Source of the DNA: Christensenella sp036660175
Lineage (GTDB): Bacteria; Bacillota; Clostridia; Christensenellales; Christensenellaceae
Direction of reading: 5' to 3'
NCBI GenBank assembly: GCA_036660175.1
Contig: JAVXBD010000020.1
Location: 1-25,774 of the forward strand
DNA length: 25,774 nt
Shown here: positions 14,761 through 21,737 of the stretch, in pieces
Position numbering within the stretch: the stretch's first letter is position 1
Layout: the number at the start of each line of letters is the position of its first letter
The notes under the pieces: generated by a model
The model's input: the letters and a program-made list of their open reading frames with translations, nothing else
Database searches by the model: none
Told to the model about the DNA's origin: nothing
Program-made: the position numbers and the translations under genes

Positions 14761-15729
14761 TTATTGGTAAGTCTTTGCACTTCTCACCGAAACTTCTCCT
14801 GCATGAAACGTCTTTATTTCTCCATTATCCGTCCGAAGAAGCAATTCTCCCGCATCTCCAAACCCACAGCACACGCCGCAAATCTTTTGCTCTGCACATA
14901 TCACCGCAACTTCTTCATTTATTATAACACTTTTTTTGCAATATTCATCTTTTATTGATTGGATTCCCTCTTTTATGTATTTATCACAATAATCAAACAC
15001 ATAATCAATCATTTTAGCGCACAAGTGTACACGATTAATTGTTTTTCCGCTCAGCATTTTGAGGGAAACTGCACGTGATGCAACTTCCTCTTCAAACACT
15101 GTTTGATTAACATTAATGCCCATGCCGCATACGATATATTCGACTTTGTCAAAATCTCCTGACAGCTCCGTTAAGATTCCGCACAGCTTTTTTTGTCCAT
15201 ATACCACGTCATTCGGCCATTTGATTTTCGCCTCTATTCCGCACTCCTGCTTCATGGCCGCCGCAACCCCAAGCGCCACTGCAAAGGTGATGGGAGGTGC
15301 ATCAGCAGGTGAAATATCTGGTCTTAGCACACACGAAAGCATAATCGCTTCGCCTTTTTTTGAAAGCCAGCCCCTGCCCAATCTGCCTTTCCCTGCGGTT
15401 TGATATTCCGTTACCACAACCGTTTTATCCACTGCGCCACCACGTGCCAAATTTTTTGCTGTATTATTTGTAGAATCCGTTTGTGCGTACCATTCAATTG
15501 TTCGTGGCTCTTTTGTATAAGCATTTACATATGCACTTTTTAATAAATCTGGAAGCTTTAAGAGCTTATAGCCTTTATTGGTCACTGCGTCTATCACGCC
15601 GCCGTCTTGCTGGATTGCTTTGATGTGCTTCCATACCGCCGCACGTGATACCCCAAGCTCTGCACTTAAATCTTCTCCCGAAACATACTCCTCTTTTTTC
15701 ATTAAGAGTTTTACAATCTCTGTTTTCAT
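14761..15729 (-). CDS. birA: Bifunctional biotin-protein ligase / biotin operon repressor
   Basis: Activates biotin to biotinyl-AMP and attaches it to a lysine of acetyl-CoA or pyruvate carboxylase carrier domains; long members also repress biotin genes. The N-terminal winged helix (about residues 1-60, with SGEDLSAELGVSRAAVWKHI) marks this as the long, DNA-binding class. The catalytic part shows the biotin/AMP loop GKGRLGRGW (113-121), KWPNDV (170-175) and GMGINVNQ, then a C-terminal SH3-like domain with the GELLLRTDNGEIKTFHAGEVS segment. The 322-residue length is normal. The start overlaps the recX stop by 4 bp (ATGA), with AGGT 7 nt upstream. No BirA operator or biotin gene is visible here. 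Confidence 0.96.
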   Translation of the reverse strand: MKTEIVKLLMKKEEYVSGEDLSAELGVSRAAVWKHIKAIQQDGGVIDAVTNKGYKLLKLPDLLKSAYVNAYTKEPRTIEWYAQTDSTNNTAKNLARGGAVDKTVVVTEYQTAGKGRLGRGWLSKKGEAIMLSCVLRPDISPADAPPITFAVALGVAAAMKQECGIEAKIKWPNDVVYGQKKLCGILTELSGDFDKVEYIVCGMGINVNQTVFEEEVASRAVSLKMLSGKTINRVHLCAKMIDYVFDYCDKYIKEGIQSIKDEYCKKSVIINEEVAVICAEQKICGVCCGFGDAGELLLRTDNGEIKTFHAGEVSVRSAKTYQ

Positions 15730-16334
15730 TCTTCATACCTATTCATCGCACTCTTGATGTCGTCATAGTCAAATCCCTTTGTCATCAGCGAACGAATGAT
15801 TTTCTGTTTTTTCTTATAGGGTTCTTCCTCTTCATATTTATCCATTAAATTTTCAAGATATGTATCAATCAGCTCATCGTCCTGCGGAAACTGTGCCAGT
15901 GCTTCTTTCGCCGCCTCTGCCGATATTCCACGCAAAATCATTTTTTGAACTGCCACTCTTCGGCCATATTTTTGGAGTAGTTCTTGTGCATACACCACCG
16001 CATAATTCTCATCGTCAACATATCCATATTCCGTTAATTTTTGCAGGGCATATGCAGTCGCACGCTCGTCAAGTCCCTTTTGTTTTAATTTGGTACACAC
16101 TTCTTTTTCGGTACGCATTTTTGCTGATACATAGGAAAGCCCAGCGCTAAACGCATATTGCTCACTATCCTGTTTTTTAATATCCAAAAGTACCTGTTCA
16201 TCAAACTCTGCACCAATTTTCACATCGTTTTTTAATGCCGTTTCTAAATACAGCGCACACAAAAATTCATCATCTGCATAAATGTTGATTCGATTCTTAT
16301 TTCTAACGCATTCTTTGATATTCGTAATCTTCAT
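15726..16334 (-). CDS. recX: Regulatory protein RecX
   Basis: Modulates RecA filaments and recombination. The 202 residues have the RecX layout: an N-terminal beta segment (NRINIYADDEFLCALY), then three-helix repeats with YVSAKMRTEKEVCTKLKQKG, LTEYGYVDDENYAVVYAQELLQKYGRR and a last repeat KKKQKIIRSLMTKGFDYDDI. recA is not in the window. First gene of the recX-birA-P1-acpS-nnrE/D operon. The ATG at 16334 has no ribosome binding site, and a TATAAT ends only 9 nt before it, so the mRNA probably starts at or within about three bases of the start codon. The start itself is supported by alignment to the usual RecX N terminus. Confidence 0.92.
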   Translation of the reverse strand: MKITNIKECVRNKNRINIYADDEFLCALYLETALKNDVKIGAEFDEQVLLDIKKQDSEQYAFSAGLSYVSAKMRTEKEVCTKLKQKGLDERATAYALQKLTEYGYVDDENYAVVYAQELLQKYGRRVAVQKMILRGISAEAAKEALAQFPQDDELIDTYLENLMDKYEEEEPYKKKQKIIRSLMTKGFDYDDIKSAMNRYEE

Positions 16335-16343
16335 AATATCATT

Positions 16344-16349
16344 ATTATA
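16344..16349 (-). promoter_or_regulatory. -10 element of recX, near-leaderless
   Basis: TATAAT on the minus strand, 9 nt before the recX ATG. The -35 region 17 bp upstream is poor. A start 6-8 nt after the -10 leaves a 0-3 nt leader. Confidence 0.55.
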
Positions 16350-16404
16350 TAGGAAATTTTAAAAAAATACCAGTCCGTATTTGCTTAGACTATATGGTTA
16401 CTAT

Positions 16405-16433
16405 TTGCTTTTTTCATGATTTGATTGTAAAAT
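16405..16433 (+). promoter_or_regulatory. Promoter of the peptidoglycan-binding protein, leaderless
   Basis: -35 TTGCTT (16405-16410), 17-bp spacer, -10 TAAAAT (16428-16433). Only six bases separate the -10 from the ATG at 16440, so transcription should begin on the start codon itself. No Shine-Dalgarno sequence lies upstream. Confidence 0.6.
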
Positions 16434-16439
16434 AGTAGT

Positions 16440-17189
16440 ATGAAAAAAATATTTAGTATGCTTCTTATTATAATAATATTGGTATTTCCGCTTTCTTCAT
16501 TTGCACAAGAGGAATCAAAGACCATCACACAAGGTACTTCTGGCGATTCAGTCGTCATTGTGCAGGAACGTCTGCGTGAGCTTGGCTATCTTCATTATCG
16601 TGCAACAGGAAAGTTTAACGATATGTCTATTCTTGCTGTGAAGAATTTTCAGACACAAAATGGCATTGCGCCCGATGGTCAAATTGGCGAAGACACCTAT
16701 ACCGCACTTTTTTCCACTGATGCAAAGCGTGCACCGATTAACCCAACCATCAAAAAGATTTCTGGCCCTGCCTATAACGGCAAGTTGAAAACCGCTGGCG
16801 AGCTTTCCTCATGGGAAAGCATCAGCAAAATTCTGCCCATAGGCACAACCGTTTCGGTGCAGGATTATAATACAGCTCTTACCTATAATATACAGCGTAT
16901 AGGCGGAGAAAAATCTGCGCAAGTGGTGTGCGTTACAGCCAATGATTATGATACCTACAAAAAAACATTTGGCGGCGGCGATACGTGGGAGCATCGTCCA
17001 GTTTTGGTAACGATTGACAATAAAGTTTATGCGGCATCAATTTTCGGAAATCCAACCCATACACAATCCTATAACGAGAGCGGTATGCAGGGAAGTACAA
17101 CGTTGTATTTCAACAACAGCAAATCTGATTTGCACGCATTGTCCGACGAAGAGCATATTTTATCAGTTATGAAAGCTGGAAAAAAATAA
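16440..17189 (+). CDS. Secreted protein with a peptidoglycan-binding domain
   Basis: A 249-residue exported protein. Residues 1-22 are a Sec signal peptide with cleavage expected after SFA. Residues 28-92 are a PG_binding_1 domain (GDSVVIVQERLRELGYL, then GKFNDMSILAVKNFQTQNG, IAPDGQIGEDTYTALF), which anchors to cell-wall peptidoglycan. Residues about 110-249 form a second domain seen in many clostridial proteins of this type, with WEHRPVLVTIDNKVYAASIFG; its reaction, if any, is unknown to me. As I recall, relatives have a Cys/His pair in the next strand, here replaced by STTLYFNNSKS. No catalytic site is evident. It is divergent from recX and has its own leaderless-type promoter. Confidence 0.85.
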   Translation: MKKIFSMLLIIIILVFPLSSFAQEESKTITQGTSGDSVVIVQERLRELGYLHYRATGKFNDMSILAVKNFQTQNGIAPDGQIGEDTYTALFSTDAKRAPINPTIKKISGPAYNGKLKTAGELSSWESISKILPIGTTVSVQDYNTALTYNIQRIGGEKSAQVVCVTANDYDTYKKTFGGGDTWEHRPVLVTIDNKVYAASIFGNPTHTQSYNESGMQGSTTLYFNNSKSDLHALSDEEHILSVMKAGKK

Positions 17190-17285
17190 CAATGCTTTTG
17201 GCTTTTCATAAGTTCTGCATTTTTTCGTTCTGAGTCAAATATCGAATATAACAATTCATAAAACATAAAAATAAAGATTGCAGAC

Positions 17286-17316
17286 AGCAGTATTTTAGAG
17301 GAATTCTGCTTCTTTT
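17286..17316 (+). terminator. Probable terminator of the peptidoglycan-binding protein gene
   Basis: AGCAGTATT (17286-17294) pairs with AATTCTGCT (17302-17310) with one mismatch, 7-nt loop, followed by TCTTTT. It lies 96 bp past the stop codon. The rest of 17190-17403 shows nothing else. Confidence 0.55.
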
Positions 17317-17403
17317 AGTATGTAAAAAAATACGTTTCCCAAATTTTTTATAGTAGCCTATGCGATAGTTCTAATAAAATTGCTCTATTTCTGCAAAACC
17401 GCA

Positions 17404-17446
17404 ATAAAAAGAGAAACAAACCGAGGCTCATCTCTCTTTCTTTTTA
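17404..17446 (-). terminator. Bidirectional terminator of the flotillin operon
   Basis: AAAGAGA (17408-17414) and TCTCTTT (17433-17439) form the stem with an 18-nt loop. On the minus strand the stem runs into TTTTT (17410-17406), and on the plus strand CTTTTT follows. It lies 25 bp after the flotillin stop. Confidence 0.85.
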
Positions 17447-17470
17447 TCACATATTATTTTCTTATTTCAT

Positions 17471-18886
17471 TTATTCTGCTTTTTCTACTGGTATAGGCTG
17501 TGCTTCGCCAGATGGCTTCTCAACAGTTTTTGTTCCCAAAAAATCTGGAAGCTGCATGCCCGCCATCTCAAACATTTCGTTCATAGGCGGAATACTCTTC
17601 ATCAGTCCCGAAAGAAAATTTGCTGTGCTTCCTTTTCCATCTTGGTTGTTGCCCGATCCTCCATCCCAAACCGTAATCTTATCAATCTTCAAATCACGAA
17701 TCGCCTCAACCTGTACCTTCATCAATTGCTCCATCTTATCTGCAAGCATCAACATTAAAGCATCTTTTGCACTGCCACCCGCCGCATGGACAATCTCTTC
17801 AAATCCAGCCGCTTGTTTTAGCAGAATTTCCTGCATACCACGTGCTTGTGCATCCATTTTTGCAAAAATCGCATCTGCCTCACCTGCCGCTTGTCTGCGC
17901 ATCTTTTCCGCTTCTGCCTCTGCCGCAATTTCAATTTGTCTTTTTCCGATTTCCGCCTTTACAATAATATCCGCTTCCTGTGTTGCTTTTTCACGTGCAA
18001 ATCTAGCAAGCTCCGCTTCTTTTTCTGCCGCATAAGCTTCTTGCAGTGCTTTTGCCGCCTGTACTTTTTCTGCCGCAGTCGCAAGCCGTGTTGCTTCTGC
18101 CTCTTTTTCACGGCGCAGTGCATCAGAATTGGCTACATTGATTTTCGAAGCATTTTCACCCTCAATCGCAGTTGCATTTGCACTCGCCACCGATACACGC
18201 TGATCTCTTTGCGCATTTGCTTCACCAATAGAACCATCACGTACTTTTTCCGCAACTGATTTTTTTGCATCGTTAATCGCTTTTGCAGCCGCCTCTTTAC
18301 CAAGCGCCATAATATATCCAGATTCATCACTAATATCCGTCACATTTACGTTTATAAGACGCAAACCAATTTTTTTAAGCTCCGTTTCCACATTACGTGA
18401 AACTGCCTCCAAAAATTTATCTCTATCTGTATTAATTTCCTCAATGTCCATCGTGGCAATCACAAGTCTTAGCTGACCAAAAATAATGTCCTTTGCAAGA
18501 TCCTGTATTTCCTGCATCTTTAGCCCCAACAACCGCTCTGCCGCATTTTGCATAATGCCTTGTTCTGTTGAAATTCCGACCGTAAAGATAGACGGTACAT
18601 CAATACGAATATTTTGCCTTGACAGCGCACTCTTCAAATCCACCTGAATAGAAAGCGGCGTCAGATCCATATATTGATATGCCTGAATAACAGGCCAAAC
18701 AAAGCCCGCTCCACCATGTATACATTTTGATGAACGGCTTGTTCCATCTGTGTTTTCTCCAACTTTACCATAGATTACCATGATTTTGTCAGATGGACAT
18801 TTTTTGTATCTTGTCAAGAAAATCAGCAAACAAGTAAACAATAGAATAACAATTACAATAATTAGTGCCAGTGTTTCGATACTCAT
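17471..18886 (-). CDS. floT: Flotillin-like SPFH-domain membrane protein
   Basis: Scaffold of functional membrane microdomains. The 471 residues have an N-terminal membrane segment (about 6-25), an SPFH/band 7 domain (about 30-205, with VPSIFTVGIS, LRLVIATMDIEEINTDRDKF and GLRLINVNVTDISD), a long Ala/Glu-rich coiled coil of the flotillin type (about 205-350, many EA repeats) and a C-terminal region with a Gly/Ser/Asn-rich linker (409-420) before GLMKSIPPMNEMFEMAG. The start is ATG 18886: GGGGGAA is 7 nt upstream and the membrane segment begins at once; an upstream in-frame start at 18946 lies inside nfeD and has no support. It follows nfeD by 13 bp, the YuaF-YuaG arrangement of Bacillus. Symbol by homology with YuaG/FloT. 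Confidence 0.93.
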   Translation of the reverse strand: MSIETLALIIVIVILLFTCLLIFLTRYKKCPSDKIMVIYGKVGENTDGTSRSSKCIHGGAGFVWPVIQAYQYMDLTPLSIQVDLKSALSRQNIRIDVPSIFTVGISTEQGIMQNAAERLLGLKMQEIQDLAKDIIFGQLRLVIATMDIEEINTDRDKFLEAVSRNVETELKKIGLRLINVNVTDISDESGYIMALGKEAAAKAINDAKKSVAEKVRDGSIGEANAQRDQRVSVASANATAIEGENASKINVANSDALRREKEAEATRLATAAEKVQAAKALQEAYAAEKEAELARFAREKATQEADIIVKAEIGKRQIEIAAEAEAEKMRRQAAGEADAIFAKMDAQARGMQEILLKQAAGFEEIVHAAGGSAKDALMLMLADKMEQLMKVQVEAIRDLKIDKITVWDGGSGNNQDGKGSTANFLSGLMKSIPPMNEMFEMAGMQLPDFLGTKTVEKPSGEAQPIPVEKAE

Positions 18887-18899
18887 ATCAATTCCCCCT

Positions 18900-19595
18900 T
18901 TATTTTTTTCTGACAACAAGTGTGCTGTTGCCTGATATTCCAACAACGGTTACTTCTGCGCCCGTTGGTATTGTTGTTTCGTCATCTGTTACTGCATCAA
19001 GCTCCACAAGACGCTCCTGCAACATAATACTGACCTTCCCTTTTTGCGTTCTATGCTCATGTATCGGTAAATATACTTCTCCGCTTTTGCCCAGTGCATT
19101 TTTGATACTAAGCGTACCATCCGACTGTAGCTTTAGCATTGCACGAAGAATAAATGCCATCGCAAACATCGCTACCAGCCCAAATACTACCGCAAGCACA
19201 ATACTTGCAGTAGGCAATACATCCGCCTTTAAAAGTATCAGCCCCGACCAGCCAAAAATCGCAAAAAATGCAATAATGCCCTGTAATGTAAATAGTCGAA
19301 GACCACTGTCCACTGCTGTATGCGCATCTCCATCATGCACATCTCCAATATCCCCTGCATGAAAATCTCCGCTGTGCATCGACGCATCTATGTCTGCTGG
19401 TGTATCTATTGAAACATCGCCTGATACATCTGATGTATCAAATCCGCTTGTATCTGCCGAAGCATCCACGTCACCGCCATTACCTGCACCAATCAACAGC
19501 AGAATCACTTGTATCACAAGCAGCACCGTTGCCGCAATTCCAACAACTGCAAATATCTGCTCAACTAAGCTCATGGCTTCCCACCAAATAATCAT
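18900..19595 (-). CDS. NfeD-like membrane protein with OB fold
   Basis: Partner of flotillin (YuaF-like NfeD family). The 231 residues have a first membrane helix (about 10-36), a polar loop (41-98) rich in Asp (15) and carrying four His but no Lys or Arg, two further helices (about 103-123 and 130-152) and a cytoplasmic C-terminal OB-fold domain (about 157-231, GKSGEVYLPI, GAEVTVVGISGNSTLVV). Bacillus YuaF is shorter, mainly because it lacks the loop. AGGAGG is 5 nt before ATG 19595. It lies 26 bp after the DUF1836 gene and 13 bp before floT. The family is thought to stabilise or target flotillin assemblies; the loop's role is unknown. Confidence 0.88.
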   Translation of the reverse strand: MIIWWEAMSLVEQIFAVVGIAATVLLVIQVILLLIGAGNGGDVDASADTSGFDTSDVSGDVSIDTPADIDASMHSGDFHAGDIGDVHDGDAHTAVDSGLRLFTLQGIIAFFAIFGWSGLILLKADVLPTASIVLAVVFGLVAMFAMAFILRAMLKLQSDGTLSIKNALGKSGEVYLPIHEHRTQKGKVSIMLQERLVELDAVTDDETTIPTGAEVTVVGISGNSTLVVRKK

Positions 19596-19621
19596 AATTT
19601 CCTCCTCTTATTTATGGTTAC

Positions 19622-20170
19622 TTAAAAATCAAATTCGTCTATCATAAGCTCCGCCTGTTTCTTGATGGTGGAACAAAGATTCGCAAGATACATGGTTTTC
19701 AAAACCCGATTCAACCTTATTTCTGTGTTTTTGTCCATAATTTTTTGTTCTGATATTATGTTATTAATCAGTTCATCAAGCTTTGTCGCTTCACCAATCA
19801 CGTCCTGTGGTGCCGTCCCCAAAAGCTGTGTTAAGCATACATAAACGACATATTCCATATCTTGCACTTGCCCAAGTTCTTCAATATGATCCAGCATCTT
19901 AATTATTTTTTCAATTTGCAATACGTCTTTTAATAAATTAATCAAAGCAAGACGCAAAAACTGTATTCGTCCATATTTTTTTTGTATTGGCGGGCTGATA
20001 AATCCCCTCTTCACCCAGTTTTGTATCGTATGCTTTTCTATTGCAGTCAGGCTTGTTACTTGCGAAAGCACCAATCCATTTGTTAAAAATAGCGGGTCTA
20101 AAAAACGCTGTGCTGCATCTTTTTTACTTAAATCGACTTCTATGGTCGTACCCGGCAAATTCCCTATCAT
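19622..20170 (-). CDS. DUF1836 protein, MerR-like DNA-binding
   Basis: A 182-residue protein of the DUF1836 family (Bacillus YkrK-like). Residues about 33-75 look like a MerR-type winged helix: LVLSQVTSLTAIEKHTIQNW, VKRGFISPPIQKKYGRIQ, then LRLALINLLKDVLQIEKI. The remaining helical part (about 90-182) would be a dimerisation or sensing domain. It is probably a transcription regulator; its target is not known, but the inverted repeat over its own promoter is a candidate. ATG 20170 is preceded by GGTGGTGA, one mismatch from the full anti-Shine-Dalgarno complement. First main gene of the unit with nfeD and floT. Confidence 0.8.
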   Translation of the reverse strand: MIGNLPGTTIEVDLSKKDAAQRFLDPLFLTNGLVLSQVTSLTAIEKHTIQNWVKRGFISPPIQKKYGRIQFLRLALINLLKDVLQIEKIIKMLDHIEELGQVQDMEYVVYVCLTQLLGTAPQDVIGEATKLDELINNIISEQKIMDKNTEIRLNRVLKTMYLANLCSTIKKQAELMIDEFDF

Positions 20171-20174
20171 TTGC

Positions 20175-20219
20175 TCACCACCGCTTCATCAAAGATTTAC
20201 CTTCCTCTTTCTTATTCAT
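20175..20219 (-). CDS. 14-codon upstream ORF before the DUF1836 gene
   Basis: ATG 20219 opens a short frame encoding MNKKEEGKSLMKRW, ending in TGA 4 nt before the DUF1836 ATG and in a different frame. The -10 at 20227-20232 ends 7 nt before this ATG, so the transcript should begin at or next to it. It could be a leaderless leader peptide that couples translation to the downstream gene, or simply chance: 14 codons are too few to judge. Confidence 0.3.
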   Translation of the reverse strand: MNKKEEGKSLMKRW

Positions 20220-20226
20220 ATTGCCG

Positions 20227-20255
20227 ATTGTACCACACAATCACATGACTGTCAA
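20227..20255 (-). promoter_or_regulatory. Strong SigA-type promoter of the DUF1836-nfeD-floT operon
   Basis: Minus strand -35 TTGACA (20250-20255), 17-bp spacer, -10 TACAAT (20227-20232). The spacing is unlike the 19-20 bp spacers of MerR-activated promoters, so repression or constitutive use is more likely. Confidence 0.9.
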
Positions 20256-20271
20256 TAGCGTTCGTGTGATT
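20239..20271. repeat. Inverted repeat across the -35 of the DUF1836 operon
   Basis: AATCACA (20239-20245) and TGTGATT (20265-20271) are perfect inverted copies separated by 19 bp, flanking the -35 at 20250-20255. One arm lies in the promoter spacer. It is a candidate operator for the DUF1836 regulator or another dimer. Confidence 0.5.
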
Positions 20272-20317
20272 TATAAATATGCTGCTCATTTTCATTGAAT
20301 TACTACTTCTCATGTTC

Positions 20318-21361
20318 TTATTTGACCGGCATTCCATTTGTGTAAATTTTTTCAAACTCATCTGTAACCAACTTCATCGTTTCAATCAGCACAGGCGAAA
20401 ACAAGTGATACTCGCTTTCAACAATCTTTCTAAAGGCATCCTCGTGCGTGTTTCCAATCACTCTTAAATCGTCATATTCGTGTACCAGTCCAACCGCTTG
20501 TGCGCAAATCGGAATATCGTCCCCTGCAAGTTTATCTGGAAATCCAGAGCCGTCCCATCTTTCGTGATGATACCGACAAATATCATAGCATCGTTTGGTA
20601 TACGCATCGTCCTCTATATCACGCAGCTGCTCTAAAAGCTTACAGCCTCTGATGGTATGCGACTCAAATAGTTTTTCTTCTTCCTTATCAGAAAAAGAAC
20701 CTCTTTTATACCGAATTTGTTCTGGAATAAACATTTCACCAACGTCGTGCAAAATAGATGCCATACAAATGGTATTGATGACTTCGGTAGTTAATTCGTT
20801 TTTATCATCATAATATTCGTAAATATAATTCAGCACCTCTTTCGTATACAAACGTATTCTTTGAATATGTTCTTTTGTTTCAATATTTTTATCATTCATT
20901 AAGCAAAGCATCACCGACACAATCAGCTCGTCTATTCTCGCCAATGATTCCGTCTTTTTTTCGATTGCCTGCTCCAGATTATTTTGATAATTAAATAATT
21001 CCAATATATTTTTTACTCTGCGTCTGACAACATCAGGTATAAAAGGTTTACGAATAAAATCCCTTGCTCCGCATCTTAATCCCTTGACTTCCTCCTCCAC
21101 AGACTCTGCCGCCGTAATAAGTATCACAGGAATATGTTTCATCAACCCATTAAAACGCATAAACTGTAGCACATCATAACCCGATACATTCGGCATCACA
21201 ATGTCCAACAGCATAAGCGAAATTTCTTTTTTCTGCTCATCAAGTATCTCAATCGCTGTTTTTCCATCGCTCGCTTCTAAAAATTCATATTCACCCTTTA
21301 GAGCCTCTTTTAGCACTTCACGATTGATTTGCACATCGTCAACAATCAATATTTTTTTCAT
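20318..21361 (-). CDS. Response regulator with REC and HD-GYP domains
   Basis: Output protein of a phosphorelay; the HD-GYP class generally hydrolyses cyclic di-GMP or related dinucleotides. The 347 residues have a REC domain (1-120: KKILIVDDVQINREV, phospho-acceptor Asp53 in LLDIVMP, Thr83, Lys105), a linker helix, and an HD-GYP domain (about 145-347) with E161, H165, H205-D206, H235, H265-H266 and WDGSGFP (269-275). Two canonical positions differ: HDxGK reads HDVGE (Glu209 for Lys), and the last metal ligand, normally Asp in an AD-x-YDAL motif, is His294 in VHEYDDL. The start is ATG 21361 (GGGG 5 nt upstream), not the TTG at 21397 inside the HPt gene. It lies 28 bp after the HPt gene. Confidence 0.92.
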   Translation of the reverse strand: MKKILIVDDVQINREVLKEALKGEYEFLEASDGKTAIEILDEQKKEISLMLLDIVMPNVSGYDVLQFMRFNGLMKHIPVILITAAESVEEEVKGLRCGARDFIRKPFIPDVVRRRVKNILELFNYQNNLEQAIEKKTESLARIDELIVSVMLCLMNDKNIETKEHIQRIRLYTKEVLNYIYEYYDDKNELTTEVINTICMASILHDVGEMFIPEQIRYKRGSFSDKEEEKLFESHTIRGCKLLEQLRDIEDDAYTKRCYDICRYHHERWDGSGFPDKLAGDDIPICAQAVGLVHEYDDLRVIGNTHEDAFRKIVESEYHLFSPVLIETMKLVTDEFEKIYTNGMPVK

Positions 21362-21389
21362 TGCGTCCCCTTTATCTTCTTTTTCAATG

Positions 21390-21737
21390 CTATCCAAATA
21401 ATTGAATAACGCTAACTATTCTTTCATATTTCTCCGATAAATTTTTCAAATCAATAAAATCTGCTTCTTTATTTTTATAATGATTCTGCACCTCTGCACA
21501 TGCCCTCGACAGTTCGTTCATGGAAAGATTGGCACTCATTCCTTTGAGTGCATGCGCCAAAACAGCTATCTTTCCCTCGTCTTTTTGTTCAAATGCACAC
21601 AACAAATTTTGATAGGTTGGATCTTTTAAAAACATTTTTAGCAGCCGCTCATACAATGCTTCATTTTGCGAAACAATCTGCATTGCCTGCACCATATCAA
21701 TACCCGCATCACATAGTTCTTTTTCATATTTCATCAC
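21390..21737 (-). CDS. Free-standing HPt phosphotransfer protein
   Basis: A 115-residue helical protein carrying the HPt signature AHALKGMSANL with phosphorylatable His62. HPt proteins pass phosphate between the receiver of a hybrid kinase and the receiver of a response regulator. It sits exactly between those two partners here: GTG 21737 overlaps the kinase stop codon, and the HD-GYP regulator begins 28 bp after its end. AGGAGG lies 7 nt before GTG 21737 and 10 nt before ATG 21734, so either could be the start; the proteins would differ by one residue. Soluble, with no membrane segment. Confidence 0.9.
   Translation of the reverse strand: MMKYEKELCDAGIDMVQAMQIVSQNEALYERLLKMFLKDPTYQNLLCAFEQKDEGKIAVLAHALKGMSANLSMNELSRACAEVQNHYKNKEADFIDLKNLSEKYERIVSVIQLFG

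Noticed and set aside
14137..14958. 273-codon plus-strand frame over the P1 hydrolase and birA
   Set aside because: His/Thr/Cys-rich shadow spanning two real genes on the other strand and the gap between them.
17556..18259. Plus-strand frames under the flotillin gene
   Set aside because: Produced by the Ala/Glu-rich coiled-coil codons read in reverse; no coding evidence.
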